This document shows positions 1 to 12,300 of a stretch of DNA of 64,000 nt, in pieces. Below the pieces are notes generated by a model, which was not told where the DNA came from, made no database searches, and worked only from the letters and a program-made list of their open reading frames with translations. Position 1 is the first letter of the stretch; every line of letters starts with the position of its first letter. The stretch comes from Lingula anatina (lineage: Eukaryota; Brachiopoda; Lingulata; Lingulida; Lingulidae): positions 62,001-126,000 of the forward strand of contig NW_019775679.1 of the NCBI RefSeq assembly GCF_001039355.2, read 5' to 3'. Made by a program: the position numbers and the translations under genes.

Positions 1-281
1 TCCAGTGATCAGATTATGAAATTTATGTTCAGATATTTCACAATATTCTCTTGGATGTTTTGTTATTCCATACATACTAATTTATGTAAATCACACTGGA
101 AAATGACTTGAAAACATTCATGACATCTTTAAATAACAAAATCCTTATCAGTTTTAAAGGGATATTTGTTACTAAACTGTATCAAGCAATAATGTACACT
201 AAACCAGTGAAAGAAAAAGTTTGATCTGATTTATGATAAAAAAGATATTAATATATTTCTGAATGTCAGCAAGTGACTTGA

Positions 282-565
282 TTTGTGTTACAATATGATT
301 AAGTAATATGTAAATCAGTTTTTGTAACTTTACAGTAACTGTTGTAGCTTGATCAGAAATTCAACCAGATCGTTAGTTGTACCATACTGGTACATTTTCA
401 TTCTACAGTGCGCCCTCTGCCTGTTTGTGTTACAATATGATTAAGTAATATGTAAATCAGTTTTTGTAACTTTACAGTAACTGTTGTAGCTTGATCAGAA
501 ATTCAACCAGATCGTTAGTTGTACCATACTGGTACATTTTCATTCTACAGTACGCCCTCTGCCTG
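282..565. repeat. Tandem duplication, two 142-bp units
   Basis: Two head-to-tail copies, 282-423 and 424-565, each beginning TTTGTGTTACAATATG and ending GCCCTCTGCCTG. I noticed one difference (TGCGCC against TACGCC), so the duplication is recent. No coding potential is visible in it. Confidence 0.9.
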
Positions 566-2050
566 ACAGAACAAAATGAGAGTGTGCCAATTTCATCACC
601 TTCATGTGCTTTCTTTTACAAATAAAATGTGATCAAACTTATTGTTTGTGATATTCCAGTTAAGACTTTTGAAATCAGGGGTTGGTTTAACAGCAATTCA
701 TTTTTATGCTATATTACTCTACATTCTTCTCCTGAAAATCTTTTCATGGTTGTAAAAGAGTTTCAACAAGATTATGCCTTCAAAATAAAGGTTTAAGAGA
801 TTAGGTATATTTGTATTTTTGTATCTGGGCAGTGTCAACTTACTGAGTGAAGCATTTTTGTACTCCAGTATGCCAATCACTTCGAACATGCTTGCACAAA
901 AGATTAGTTTACCTGATTGCTTTACAAGCTATCTTGGCGTCCTAGGCAACACAAACATTTGCGGGTACCAGGCAAGCTTGAAATCTCTTTTCAAATCTCC
1001 TATAAAGAAAAATTTTAATTTGAAAATTTGAGATAATTTCTTTATTCTTTTTGATCTTGCATGAGGAGTTCGTACATGGTTTTACAGGTTTTTAGATTTG
1101 TAAGATTCAGAAGTTGAATAGTTTTTAGTTTTTATCTGTTCCATGTTTATTGATATATTTACATATAATTCTGTTGTCCCCAAAAAGATTTCAGTCTATG
1201 TACACATGTTGTGTAGAAAAGGCCATTCTGATTTTTGTTCAATTTAAGTGAGAGAACTCTAGGCAATAAAAATTTGTTGTCTTGAAGTAATAGCTAAGGA
1301 ACTTAAAATGTGATCTCAGAAAATATCGTACACTTCTTATGAATTTTTTTTGCTATAAATCTGTCTGACATTGAAAAGGGCAAATGGATTTTTTTCATAA
1401 AGAATAACATAAGGTGTACCATCTTATTTACTCCTCCTTACAGTTCTGTTTAATTTAAATTTTGTGGTCTATGATTCCTTTCACAGAAATTTTTCAAAAA
1501 GATTTGATCTTCAGCATGATTATAACTTTAAACGTTAAAAGCATATAACTTGCTGATTTTAAAAAATATTTTGCTGCTGGTTTCTTATATCATTACACTG
1601 TTTAACAGTGCTAAATGTACTACAGTTGTAGCCGTATCACACAGAAATTCTTAAAATATTCCTCAGATAAAGTGTTGACAGCCGGATTTATGGCCATCCA
1701 TGTTTTGCCTTGTGTTTTATGTGCAAGGGTGCTTTTGCTGATCAATATCTGTCCTCACTCTCCTATAACCTACATATTAATATCTACAGTTGGAATGAAA
1801 TACACCCACTCTTGGCTCAATAAGTGGAGTTATTTCTGTGTCATGTTTGCTAAAAGGATATGAATATAGTCAGACCTGTATCGGTCTGTTCAATATCTGT
1901 AACCTATATTTCTTGAAGTACCCCAGTTGTTAACACGTGCAAGTATTAAAGAAAATTGTACTGATTCACAGCAGAGATTGAGAGCTTTGCATTGAACTTA
2001 CCTGTGTAATAAAGGTACTGTAGTAGCCCATATATATCTTCTTGGTATGA
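566..2050. other. Region without a recognisable gene
   Basis: AT-rich sequence with only short open frames that have no recognisable content. The 5' exons expected for the KYAT3 copy starting at 2253 are not here. Similarity to the intron of the second KYAT3 copy (about 11785-11979) begins near 2055, so the left breakpoint of the duplicated KYAT3 segment probably lies near 2050. Confidence 0.6.
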
Positions 2051-2252
2051 TGTTCCCTCTGGCAACTGTTATTAAAGTGAAAAAAATCACAATGTGGTGT
2101 CTATGCACTGGTATGTGGGATATATCAGTAATTATCATAATCCTAAGCCTTATTTGGATAGATCAGCAAATTAGATAACGTCCATGTGTGAGTGAGGGGA
2201 TAAAGTGGGGGTGGACGGATGGGACATGACTACCTTTCTCATTTATTTCCAG

Positions 2253-3550
2253 GTGATCATTATTGAGCCATTCTTTGACTGTTATGAGCCTATGGTAAGG
2301 CTTGCAGAGGGGGTACCAGTGTTTATACCACTTAGAGCAGAGGTAAGAATGGCTGCATGGTGATTATTTCCACAGCAAACACAACCAGGGCACTATTTAT
2401 GGTGGTGCTTGGATTGCTGATTGTGTTTCGTCTCACCTGTCACAATTCCAGCAAAATGATGCCATATTAAAAAAAGAATATAATTAAGAATTAATCTGCC
2501 TGTCATCATGATACTTACTGAAACATATTTACAAAGAAAGTTTAAGTAATTTACAGTGTTTGCCAAGAATTGGACTTCATTTCATCAATATGCATGTGTA
2601 GAAAACAAACTTAAAGCTTTATTCCTTGTGATTCATAGATCATTTCTTAAAAAAACATTGTAACTCCCAAGTGAATATGATGACTTTTTACTCCTTCTTC
2701 AAACTTTTTATGTAATTTTTTTAAATTAATAAGTAGCTGATAGATTTAAATGTTTATGGATTTTCCAGAAGGCAAAGTCAGTGTCATCCAGTGCAGATTG
2801 GAAACTAGACCCAGAAGAACTGGCCAGCAAGTTTAATACTAAAACTAAAGCAATAATTATCAATACTCCACATAACCCAACTGGCAAAGTAAGTTGAAAG
2901 CTTGTTATTGTACATTTAATTTAGTTTGTGTGTTTCTGCAGCTGAGGGTTCATTAAGTTAAAATTGAAAATTAAGTCAGTTTAAAAGACTACAGTGCATT
3001 AGGACAGTAAGTGTAAGATTTTTTTTATAATAGGCTACATCTGTTTCTTTTTAGGTGAAATGCTGTATGTCTTGTATACTTGAATGTAGCAGTCAAGATA
3101 TTATAGATTATTACTCTTACAAAGATGTTTACTCTAACCATGATTTTCAGGGGCGGATTTAGGCCTTCTTCAGGGTCTTCCAGAAGACGGTCAGATTTTC
3201 AAGTTTACATTGACAGGGTTTTTTTTCTGTTGGAAAATGGTCAAAATTAGAGGATGGATCAACAAAGATAATTTGGAAGACTGTCAGAAAATAGCTCTGG
3301 ATCCGCCCCTGACTTTGTCTCGGTTATAATTATAATGACATCAGTAAGTAAACCTCTGCATGCCATACTGCACTGCAGTGTTATTGTCGCAGCTCTGATC
3401 TATCCTTGGTGTAGGTTTTTTCCAGGGCAGAGTTGGAGGTGATAGCAGACCTGTGTAAACAGCATGATGTGATGGTGATATCGGATGAAGTGTATGAGTG
3501 GATTACTTTCCAAGGGGAGGAACATGTGAGAATAGGTAGGAACCAGCATT

Positions 3551-3625
<75 letters not shown>

Positions 3626-5775
3626 ACAAGAAAATGAACAAAGTTAATCTGTTATCTCCATGTTAATTAATATAAGGTCCTACAGCCATACAAACAATTT
3701 GCAGAAGATATATTTAAAAAAAATTTACAATCATTTGTCAGTCAAGTAAGCGGTCAGACTAGAAGTCTTCTTCTCCCTAAAAGAGTTCAATCGTTGAGCT
3801 TATGGAGTCAGTAATTTTTTTAAAGAAATTGAAAAAAGTGTCCAAGAGGAGAAGCATGTGAATTATTTTGATTTGTATAAATAATTCTCTTTTCTAGCCA
3901 CCCTACCAGACATGTGGGAGCGTACCATCAGTATCAGCAGTGCTGGGAAGACGTTCAGTGTGACTGGCTGGAAGCTGGGCTGGTGTATAGGACCTCCACA
4001 CCTGATAGAGGGCGCTCAGAGGATTCACCAGAACTGTAACTACACCTGCCCTACTCCACTACAGGTATGTGGGACATCAGATATATGGAAATAAAATCTT
4101 TATCACTGCATTTATATTTCCCTATAACAAGTGAGAATGCTGAAAAACAGCATCAATAATAATAAAAGCTATTAAAACTAATAATACCTCTTGAACCAAA
4201 GTCTTGGACCAAAATGACCATCTATCTATCTAGAGACATATCTGTGAATATCTGTAAAAAATCTATCAGTCGCCCTGGTAGAGGGTAAATATCTCCCATG
4301 GTATGAAGTTGTCTGAGTTTATACACTTTATCATCACTGTATTTAGGAAGCAGTGGCTGTTGGCATGGAAACAGAAGTTCACAGACTCGGTCAGACAGAC
4401 AGCTACTTCAGACAACTTAGTGATGACTTGGAAAGAAAGCGCGACATTCTTGCCAAGGATCTTCAGGAGGTCGGGTTCGTTCCTGTCATTCCCCAAGGAG
4501 GGTACTTCATGATGGCTGACTTTTCGCATTTAAGTCAGTATTTTAGTAGCATTTTATATGGATACTTATACTTTTAAATTGTTAATGGCAGAGGCAAAGA
4601 TATAGATATAGTGATGTAGTCACTTAAGTTGGAAAAAACATTATGAAACAGCTACGCATTGCTCTTAACAAGCCAGATGATGCTATTGAAATAAGAGCAA
4701 AACATTGCATTGTTGTAACAGTTTCTTAAAAGGTTTTTTCCAAAGTAAGCGATTATCATCACTAAAGCTTTACTAAATGATCTTTGAACCATGAACAATC
4801 TAATAGAAAGTGCATTCCATTGTTTTACAATACATTTCTTATCTTTCAATCATATTTTTATGAAATGCAATATGAATATAATCAAGAGATTTTTTTAAAA
4901 AAATTCTAGATGTCAGTTTTGATGACAGTGACAGTTCTGACACTACAGAGGATGTCAAGTTCTGTAAATGGATGACTGTCAATAAGGTGAATTATAAACA
5001 AACTGCATGTGTGGATATATGCGTACACAAACACATACACTGACTTTTATACTTGTAAATATGTACTTATTTCTACAAAAATAATATAAAATGAATTTAT
5101 GATATAAGTTTAGTGTGACCACTAGCTGCAAAAAAAAAAAAAAAAAAGAAAAACAATAATCTGACTTAATTTCATTCTGAAAATAAGAGAATTTTGTAAT
5201 CATAAAGGTGAAGTTATCACAACTAAAAATTATTAAATTTATAATAAACATCAAACATCAAAAATTAAAAATCATTACTTAAACTTTTTAGAAGCTGTCT
5301 GCTATCCCACCAAGTGTTTTCTACCACAAAGGTCACAAACATTTAGGAGCCAAATACCTACGCTTCTGTTTTATCAAAGTAAGTAAAGATTGAGAAATAT
5401 CAATTTTTAACAAAAAGCCCTGTGGTCATTAAGTCCATTTTTAGGTCAACTGATTGTTCCTGTGTATCAAGTGTGTAATATTACCCAAGTTGCCATTTTT
5501 GCATGTTGATAAAGTTTTACCCTATGTATGTTTAAACCAGCCATATTCCACTGGGCTTTCAATAATAGCAGTGTAGACTGAAGTAATTTACAACAGTTCT
5601 TTGAATTCTCTCAGTAGAAAAGTGTGCTTCAGATTACTAAAATATTTATTTGGCCAACTTTTGTTGGATTTATACTAAGAATTTCGATAATGATTTGACT
5701 TTTTTCTATTTGAAGGAGGACAGCACACTGGAAAAAGCAGCAGGCATATTGAAAGAATGGAAGAAATCCTTATAA
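2253..5775 (+). CDS. KYAT3-like: Kynurenine aminotransferase 3-like gene, first copy (3' part, 5' exons not in window)
   Basis: Fold-type I PLP aminotransferase of the KYAT/CCBL family; family members transaminate kynurenine to kynurenic acid and can act as cysteine-conjugate beta-lyases. Exons 2253-2342, 2769-2888, 3415-3535, 3898-4064, 4347-4533, 4910-4986, 5292-5378 and 5716-5775 have good GT-AG sites and join in one frame of 302 codons plus stop. Visible motifs are [16 protein letters not shown] (PLP ring contacts), SAGKTFS with the PLP-binding lysine, and RFCF with the carboxylate-binding arginine. An AATAAA lies at 5796-5801. The exons before the one starting [13 protein letters not shown] are absent from the 2.2 kb upstream, and intron similarity to the second copy stops near 2055. 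The gene is therefore either a 5'-truncated duplicate or has a very long intron. No inactivating change is visible in the exons present. Confidence 0.88.
3148..3311. mobile_element. MITE-like element in a KYAT3 intron
   Basis: 164 bp bounded by inverted ends: CAGGGGCGGAT on the left and ATCCGCCCCTG on the right. It has no coding capacity. The equivalent intron of the second KYAT3 copy (12514-12950) lacks it, which fits an insertion after the duplication. I could not see a clear target-site duplication, so the superfamily is open; ends of this kind are common among hAT-type MITEs. Confidence 0.6.
3552..3622. repeat. (CT)n followed by (AT)n microsatellite
   Basis: About 40 bp of CT repeat runs directly into about 30 bp of TA repeat, 16 bp after the donor site of the KYAT3 exon ending at 3535. 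Open frames here on both strands are repeat artefacts. Confidence 0.95.
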
Positions 5776-6103
5776 GGAGAAGATTAAGGAGGACAAATAA
5801 AACAGATTAAAGCAATAATAACTCTTCGTTTCGGCCAAAAAATGAATTTTCCTGGAGTAAACAACAATTTTCCCATACTTACCAATGGTTAATGAATCCA
5901 TTTTTACATTCAAAGTTAGTCCCTGGTTTTTTTCTAAAAAGTTTGGTTTTTTGTTAAAATCTCTTAAGAGATTTTAACAGAGTATAGACATCAATGGAGG
6001 TCACGTGGTCTAAAGACAAGTTCAGATATCAGAATAAAAGCTATAACTGCTGTTTTTGTGGTAAAACAGAATATATTATATTTCTATGAGTTATTCACAA
6101 GGT

Positions 6104-6104
6104 N
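6104..6104. other. Single N, assembly join
   Basis: An ambiguous base between two near-identical copies of the terminal KYAT3 exon region (5586-5800 and 6999-7220). See the finding on N positions. Confidence 0.8.
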
Positions 6105-6179
6105 TGTAGAACTTGTCAAGGGCAGCACTGGGGGTGGTGTCCATTTTTTTTGTTTTTGATACGGCTTAGGCATTGCACT

Positions 6180-6650
6180 AATCAAAAAGTTCAACATCCA
6201 AAATTCAGTGGTGAAAATAAAATGTGAATTACTCAAAAATTAGCAGAGATAAGCCCTTAGTTACTATTGAACTTGAATAGGAAGTCATATACTGATAATC
6301 TAACTGTGACCTTGAAATTGACCTTTGACCTACTTTTCACCATGAACTGAACTTTGCAAAAATTATCTCCCTTATATCTCGAAAACTGGCAGAGATACAC
6401 CCATAGTTACTATTGAACCTGAACAGGAAGTCATATACTGGCAATCTAACTGTGACCTTGAAATTAACCTTTGACCTACTTTTTATGATGAACTATACTT
6501 TGCATGTTTTCTGGCCTCTTTATCTCCAAAATTAGCAAGGAGATACCCATAGTTACTATTTAACTTGAATAGGAAATCATATACCATGAACTGACCTTTG
6601 CATATTTTCTTGCCCCTCATATCTTCAAAACTAGCAGAGATATGCTCAGT
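6180..6650. repeat. Diverged ~145-bp tandem repeat with nuclear-receptor-like sites
   Basis: Units begin with (T)AGCAGAGAT-like sequence at 6241, 6387, about 6532 and 6632; the later ones are shortened. Units 1 and 2 carry TGACCTTGA, and unit 1 carries TGACCTTTGACCT at 6319-6331, a perfect inverse complement of a DR1 nuclear-receptor element. In unit 2 the DR1 has one mismatch. Whether it works as a regulatory site is unknown; it may simply be repeat sequence. Confidence 0.7.
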
Positions 6651-7132
6651 GTTGCCCTTACGTTTTCTCTTTTGTCAGCATATATGCAACACTGATAACA
6701 CATTTCAAGGAAAACCAATAGGCCTATTGTCTAGAAAATCACAGGAGTGATCAATGTTAGGAAAATACAGGCCAATTGGAAAATCCGCTTGATTGGACCA
6801 TTTTTATGTTATGTTTTTTCTTTCTTTTTTTTTTTTTTTCATATTTTGAAAATTCTTTTTTATTGCATAGAGCTTGTCAAGGACAAGACTGGTTGTGGTG
6901 TCCCTTTTTTTTGGGGGGGGGGGTGGTTCCATTCGAATGCGCTTACTCCAGCTGGTGGTACAATATCCGGAGGCGGTATCGCCTCTCTGATCCTCTAGTT
7001 TACAACAGTACTTTGAATTCTCTCAGTAGAAAAGTGTGCTCCAGACAAATTACTAAAATATTTATTTGGTCAACTTTTGTTGGATTTATACTAAGAATTT
7101 CAATAATGATTTGACTTTATTTCTATTTGAAG

Positions 7133-7192
7133 GAGGACAGCACACTGGAAAAAGCAGCAGGCATATTGAAAGAATGGAAGAAATCCTTATAA
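7133..7192 (+). CDS. Second copy of the KYAT3 terminal exon
   Basis: A 60-bp exon with the same 19 codons plus stop as 5716-5775 ([19 protein letters not shown]), preceded by the same polypyrimidine tract and AG and followed by AATAAA at 7213-7218. The flanking intron from about 6999 is also shared with 5586 onward, so about 220 bp were duplicated. It could serve as an alternative last exon giving the same protein, or it may be an allele placed twice across the N at 6104. Confidence 0.7.
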   Translation, partial: EDSTLEKAAGILKEWKKSL

Positions 7193-7219
7193 GGGGAAGA
7201 TTAAGGCTGACAAATAAAA

Positions 7220-7989
7220 CAGATTAATAGAACATTAAAATATACGAATACAAAAACTGTTTAATTGAAAAGAGTAAGGATTTTAGGGCATACAGTGTAA
7301 TATATAATAAACTATTTTATATCAGATCAGTACATTGTACATAATTTAAAAGAAGAGTTCATTACAAATGAAGTGTTTATGAGAGCAATAAATAGCTTTC
7401 TACAAATATTAATGTATAAAATACAATGAATAGTATTCTACAAATATAAATATATAAAATACACTTACAGTAACTGCGCCAAAGAGTTGTGGCATGGGGG
7501 CAAAATGTTTCTCTTCTTCCTATTTTTTAAAGATGCCTTAAAATTGTTTTCTGTGGATCTGGATGAACATTTCAGTGTCATGTAGCCCCCCCCCCCCCTT
7601 CCACATATTCACCCTTATTCAGTGAAACCTGCAGTACTAGTTTTATGCAAGAACATTAAAACCTATTTTCTGTTTAAGCAGTTCAATATCTTTAAAACCG
7701 GTGCAAAATGACAGTCGTGCCATTTTTCTGCTGATATCTCCTTTGATGAGAGATTGACGTGAGAGACCTTTATTAATGTAAATCATTGTTTTGTGATTGT
7801 AATAACTGTGATTGGAAAAAAAAAATCCGTCATGTGAATCGTATCAACTGATGCAAAATAAAAAAAAAAATTAAAATTCCACACAAAAAATATGGAATTT
7901 TGTCTGTTCTTATTTCTGCTTTGACAGTTTACATATACAAGACGAAGATTACAAGTAAAAAATTACTATATAATTTTATTGATTATTTT
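7220..7989. other. Decayed KYAT3-GPCR intergenic sequence
   Basis: No gene. Parts resemble 21480-21900, the spacer between a decayed KYAT3 copy and a - strand GPCR; for example, a C-rich run after GATGAACATTTCAGT occurs in both. This identifies the stretch as the remains of the same duplicated module. Confidence 0.6.
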
Positions 7990-8155
7990 AAATTTTGCTG
8001 CGCACGTGGGACCTTTCTAGTTTCTTCTCTCTATATCCAAAGTTTTGTGTAAATTATTTCCTTGGCATCAGTTCTTCCTTGTAAAAGTTGTATGGGCAGG
8101 CAGTCACGCAGTAAAAAAAAGAAAGGCGAGGCTTGATTTGAATAAAATCAGATCC
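7990..8155 (-). pseudogene. Remnant of the 3' end of a - strand class A GPCR
   Basis: The + strand here aligns by eye with the C-terminal coding part of the GPCR at 16460-17985. It shares segments such as GGGACCT.TCTAG, CAAGTTTTTGTG-like text, GTTCTTCC.TGTA, and the GGGC.GGCA.TCA.GCAGTAAA stretch that encodes the region after TM7. Several indels destroy the frame and the upstream TM segments are gone. Its position 0.8 kb past the first KYAT3 copy matches the convergent layout of the other modules. Confidence 0.65.
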
Positions 8156-9354
8156 GCCTCAGTTGTGTGATTACCCACCCAAATTATCTCTTCTGCTGCT
8201 ATGCCTGTTTGTTTTGGGGCGGGTAGTTACATAAAGGTAGACAGCTTTATCTATCCAATACCACAGAAAATTATCAGAAAATTCACTAGTTGCCGACCCC
8301 TTTAACTCTGCTCTAAGATATCCCCACGATTATAAGCGATCAGGCACCGTAATGGCTAGGTTATCTGGCTGAACGCCCCATTTTCCCTTACAACATGGCT
8401 TCAGCAACAGGTAATAACTGAGCGTCGCTGATCTGACAGGGTCATCATTTTATTACTGACATTGCTCCTCCCCCACATCGTTAAGATAAGTAAGATATGA
8501 ACAAAAACAATGCTTAGATACATGCTTTCATGTTAATTTTCATACGCTGGAAAATGGTGATTTAATTTATGCAGGTCTATAACCGATTTCAAGTACGACA
8601 CTCTTGAGCTCCTTATTACGCTAGGTGTAACAGAGCCTGTACATACCCGCATCGGAGCAATATTATATATGACATGAGTTCCCCGCATTGATACACTCCC
8701 GAATCGGTACCCCCCCCCCCCTCAATGGTTTAAAAGGGAATATTTTTACAAACTTACTTTCGGGTCGGGTTTTTAGAAATCTTAGGGCCAGGTTTCAAAG
8801 CTGAGAAAAATGTTTTCGTCTTTTTACCTGTGGGCGTCCCGATACGGAGTAGTAGCGGCGAGGGGACGTTAAGTGATCCGTTCAGGGCAATATACGGATA
8901 TTAAGTCCCATATGTGTGAGGGGCCTTCTTAAAAATCTTCATGCTCTCATCAAGCATATACTTCTATAGTTAAACAGGATAATATATTTATAAATCTTTT
9001 TACTTTTGTGACTCGTTAAAGAACTGTTCAGTAATTAACGAAAATGTAGTAGTATTTGCCTTTAAATAAATTCTGTGAAACTGCTCGTGAAAAAAAAGAA
9101 GTCGCTAAAGATTGAACATTAAAAACCAAGTTATATGGTATGTATAAGTCAAATTCTTACTACAAGTAAGTGAGAGATATTTATTTTTTACATAACGCGT
9201 GCACTTAGTGTAGTATGTACTAAAGTAAATGTATCTGTTTGTCAGATATATTTATCTAATAATGAGAAATCTCTCTATGTACATGTAATATTGACAGTCT
9301 GTCTGTCCATATACCTATCGACTTATCTATTTATCCATTAATCCTTTTATTCAT
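8156..9354. other. 5' flank of the second KYAT3 gene
   Basis: About 1.2 kb without a supportable gene. It presumably contains the promoter of the gene at 9355-16195, but I see no convincing core element. An ATG at about 8395 followed by a GTAATA donor was considered as a first exon and does not keep frame. Confidence 0.5.
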
Positions 9355-12300
9355 ATGTATTCACAGGGCACGTTGACTACTCTGAGACCCATTGTTGAAA
9401 GGAAGAGTTCGGTCGTTAGAAGTTTCTGTTCTCAGAATAAACACCCCGTCACCACTCGGTAAGAAAGCAGTAGTAAGTTAATGGTAATGTTAACAACTAT
9501 GGTAATGTAACCCATTATGCACAATAGCAATAATAATAGTCATTTGCCATGTTGTCTTTTATAACTTAAGCAAAATATAACAGATTGATTGGCTATTTTT
9601 TCTATTTTTTTCTGGCAAAGTACCGGTAAATTGTTTGTGAAATGTTTACAATTGGTTCATATTGACATCTTAGTATTTATTCCGTCTCATGTCAAAAGGT
9701 CACGTCCATCTCGTGACAGTTTATACTAGTAGGTAGCATGGTTCTTAGATAATTCTTTTTCCAGATCACATTTTCAAGATATATTACACATTCTAGCCAC
9801 TCACTTGTTGCATGTAACATTGTGGACTTTTCTGTTAAGTTTGTGTTTTATTATTTGTTCTTCTCTTTGCAGTCTAGGATGTCCAGTAAATTGGTCAGCG
9901 CACACAGGACAGAATTACATTCAGCGAACAATGTTTGGTAAGACCACATCATCGGGGCAATACATACAGTATTAAAAGCTGTTCTCAGGCATACGATACA
10001 AAGCCACTTTTCTCACCTGCACCATCAGAAAGAGCTTGAAGAGATTTCTGTTATCTTGTCATTAAGCAACGAGAACTGAATTGGTTGTCGGTCCAAAATA
10101 GTCCTGTCTGAATACACCTTAGCGAATAACGCCATATGAGTTTTTACAGTGAAACTGTTTTCCATCTTTACAGGGGATAAATTTCATCCCATTTTCCAAT
10201 GAATTTACTTTCGGATTTACGGAATTTTTATATTGTGATAATTTTCAGGGCTGAATTTGGCAAGCTAGCAGCCGAGCACGAGGCTATCAACCTTGGTCTG
10301 GTAACTATGTCTTATAAAAAAATCAGTCTTATACTTCGCTGAGATAATAGATGTCCTGAAATCTTTAGTTGCGGTACACATATATGCACTCTGTAACATT
10401 TGTAACATCGACATAAATTTAAGCAGAAGCGTTGACGGGATCGTACAGCGTGTACATGTACATGATGTAAATTACAGTATTACATGTATATCCACCACCG
10501 GATGCGAGATGAGTGATGCGGCTGATGGTTATTATGCATATTATGAAGATGATTACTATTTCAATATATCCAGGCATAGATCTACATGATTACTATTCGC
10601 TGAACATAAACTTGTCCTTTCTCCCAGGGATTTCCAGACTTCTCCCCTCCAGAATATGTGAAACAAGCCCTCTGTGATGCCACCATGAGCAGCAATGTTC
10701 TGCTGAACCAGTACACCAGGAGCTTTGTAAGTCTTATTGCATTTTACTTACAGTGTTACATTGGAAGGAATTATATACCAATAAACATGTATATCTGGTA
10801 TGTTGTGTTATGTTATAGTAGGGTAGCTATATGCCTTAATAAAAGAAAGGAAAACCCCTTAATTTCTTATAACCACGCAAAGAATCCTTTAGGAGATTTT
10901 TGCACCATGCTTAATTTCCTTGAGAAACACCTGCAGTATTTCTGGCATTTCATGTAATTCAATTATTTTACACTGTTTATCTGTATATTTCTCTATGCAT
11001 GGCCATGGATCTATGCACAGCACTACGGACGTTAGTGCGCAATTTTAAAAGAAAAAGCACACTTTTACAACCCCACAAACCTTTCCACCTGCGGTATTTA
11101 GGTTTAGAAGTTATAGATCGGCTCACTTGTCTTTTGAAAAGTTTAAAACATGATTTTGTTTATCTGTTGCTTCTGGATTAGGTCTGTACATATCAGAAAT
11201 ACCATAATACACATGTACAGTATTCTGGGGTCAATCCAGGTTTCCTGGAACTTTCAAATAGCTTAAAATATTTTGAATAGGATGTTCTTTTAAATCAGGG
11301 TCATCAGGTGACGTCATGTTTCAGAGTTTTGCAAGACTGGTTCAGGCAATCTTTAAGATGTCCTCTTCTTCCAGGGTCACCCTAGACTTGTTCAGGCAAT
11401 CTCCAAGATGTTCTCCCCACTCCATGGTCGGACCATTGACCCAATGAATGAGATAATCGTCACAGTTGGTGCCTATGGGGCTCTGTACTGTACCATCATG
11501 GGGTTGATCAACCCTGGGGATGAGGTAGGTCCTACTTCCAGGTGGGTTCACTTGCAATGAAAAAAGAACAGGTTCTCTGGTTGTTCTGTTTGTTTACAGG
11601 ATCCTTTTTTAAAACCAAGATCTGAAGTGTCTAACATGCTTGATTTGGCTCCATAAAATGACAAGATAGGTTGGTTATGCGGTGTTAAGAGATTTGAGCT
11701 GTGATTGGTTCCCAGTGAAACATTGACGTCTGGTCATGTCAAATGATGCAGTCAATTGTATCAAAAGAGATTTACAGCCTTAGCTCTGGCAACAGTTAAA
11801 AGGGAAAACAATACAGCATGATCAGTGTGCACAAGTATGGGTTAAAATAGTGATTATTATAATCCTATATAATTATTTGGAAAGGTCAGCAAATATTAGA
11901 TAACGTAATTAGATAAGTGTAAGTGAATTAAGGGTCCGAGGGTTAAAGGTGAGACGTTACATTTCTCATTTATTTCCAGGTGGTCATTATTGAGCCGTTT
12001 TTTAACTGTTATGAGCCTATGGTAAGGCTTGCAGAGGGGGTACCAGTGTTTATACCACTTAGAGCAGAGGTAAGAATGGCAGGTGGTTATTTCCACAGCA
12101 AACACAACCAGGTCGCTATTTATGGTGGTGCTTGGATTGCTGATTGTGTTTTGTTGCACCTGTCACATTTAGAGCGAAATGCTCCCAGATCAAGAAAAGT
12201 ATACAGCTTGCAAAAATAAAAGCTTTATTCAGCGCAATTCATAGATTAATTTTTTTTAAAAAAACCTTGTAACATTATAATGTGAATGATGGCATTTAAC

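Noticed and set aside
282-565. CRISPR-like or other regular arrays
   Set aside because: The repeats in the window are tandem duplications, microsatellites and segmental copies without the short repeat-spacer pattern, and the DNA is animal nuclear.
3381-3666. Open frames through (CT)n and (AT)n on both strands
   Set aside because: Microsatellite artefacts; the real exon ends at 3535.
8395-8410. ATGGCTTCAGCAACAG followed by a GTAATA donor as first KYAT3 exon
   Set aside because: Joining it to 9367 gives a stop within a few codons, and joining it to 9873 gives an immediate TAG. It could only be non-coding.
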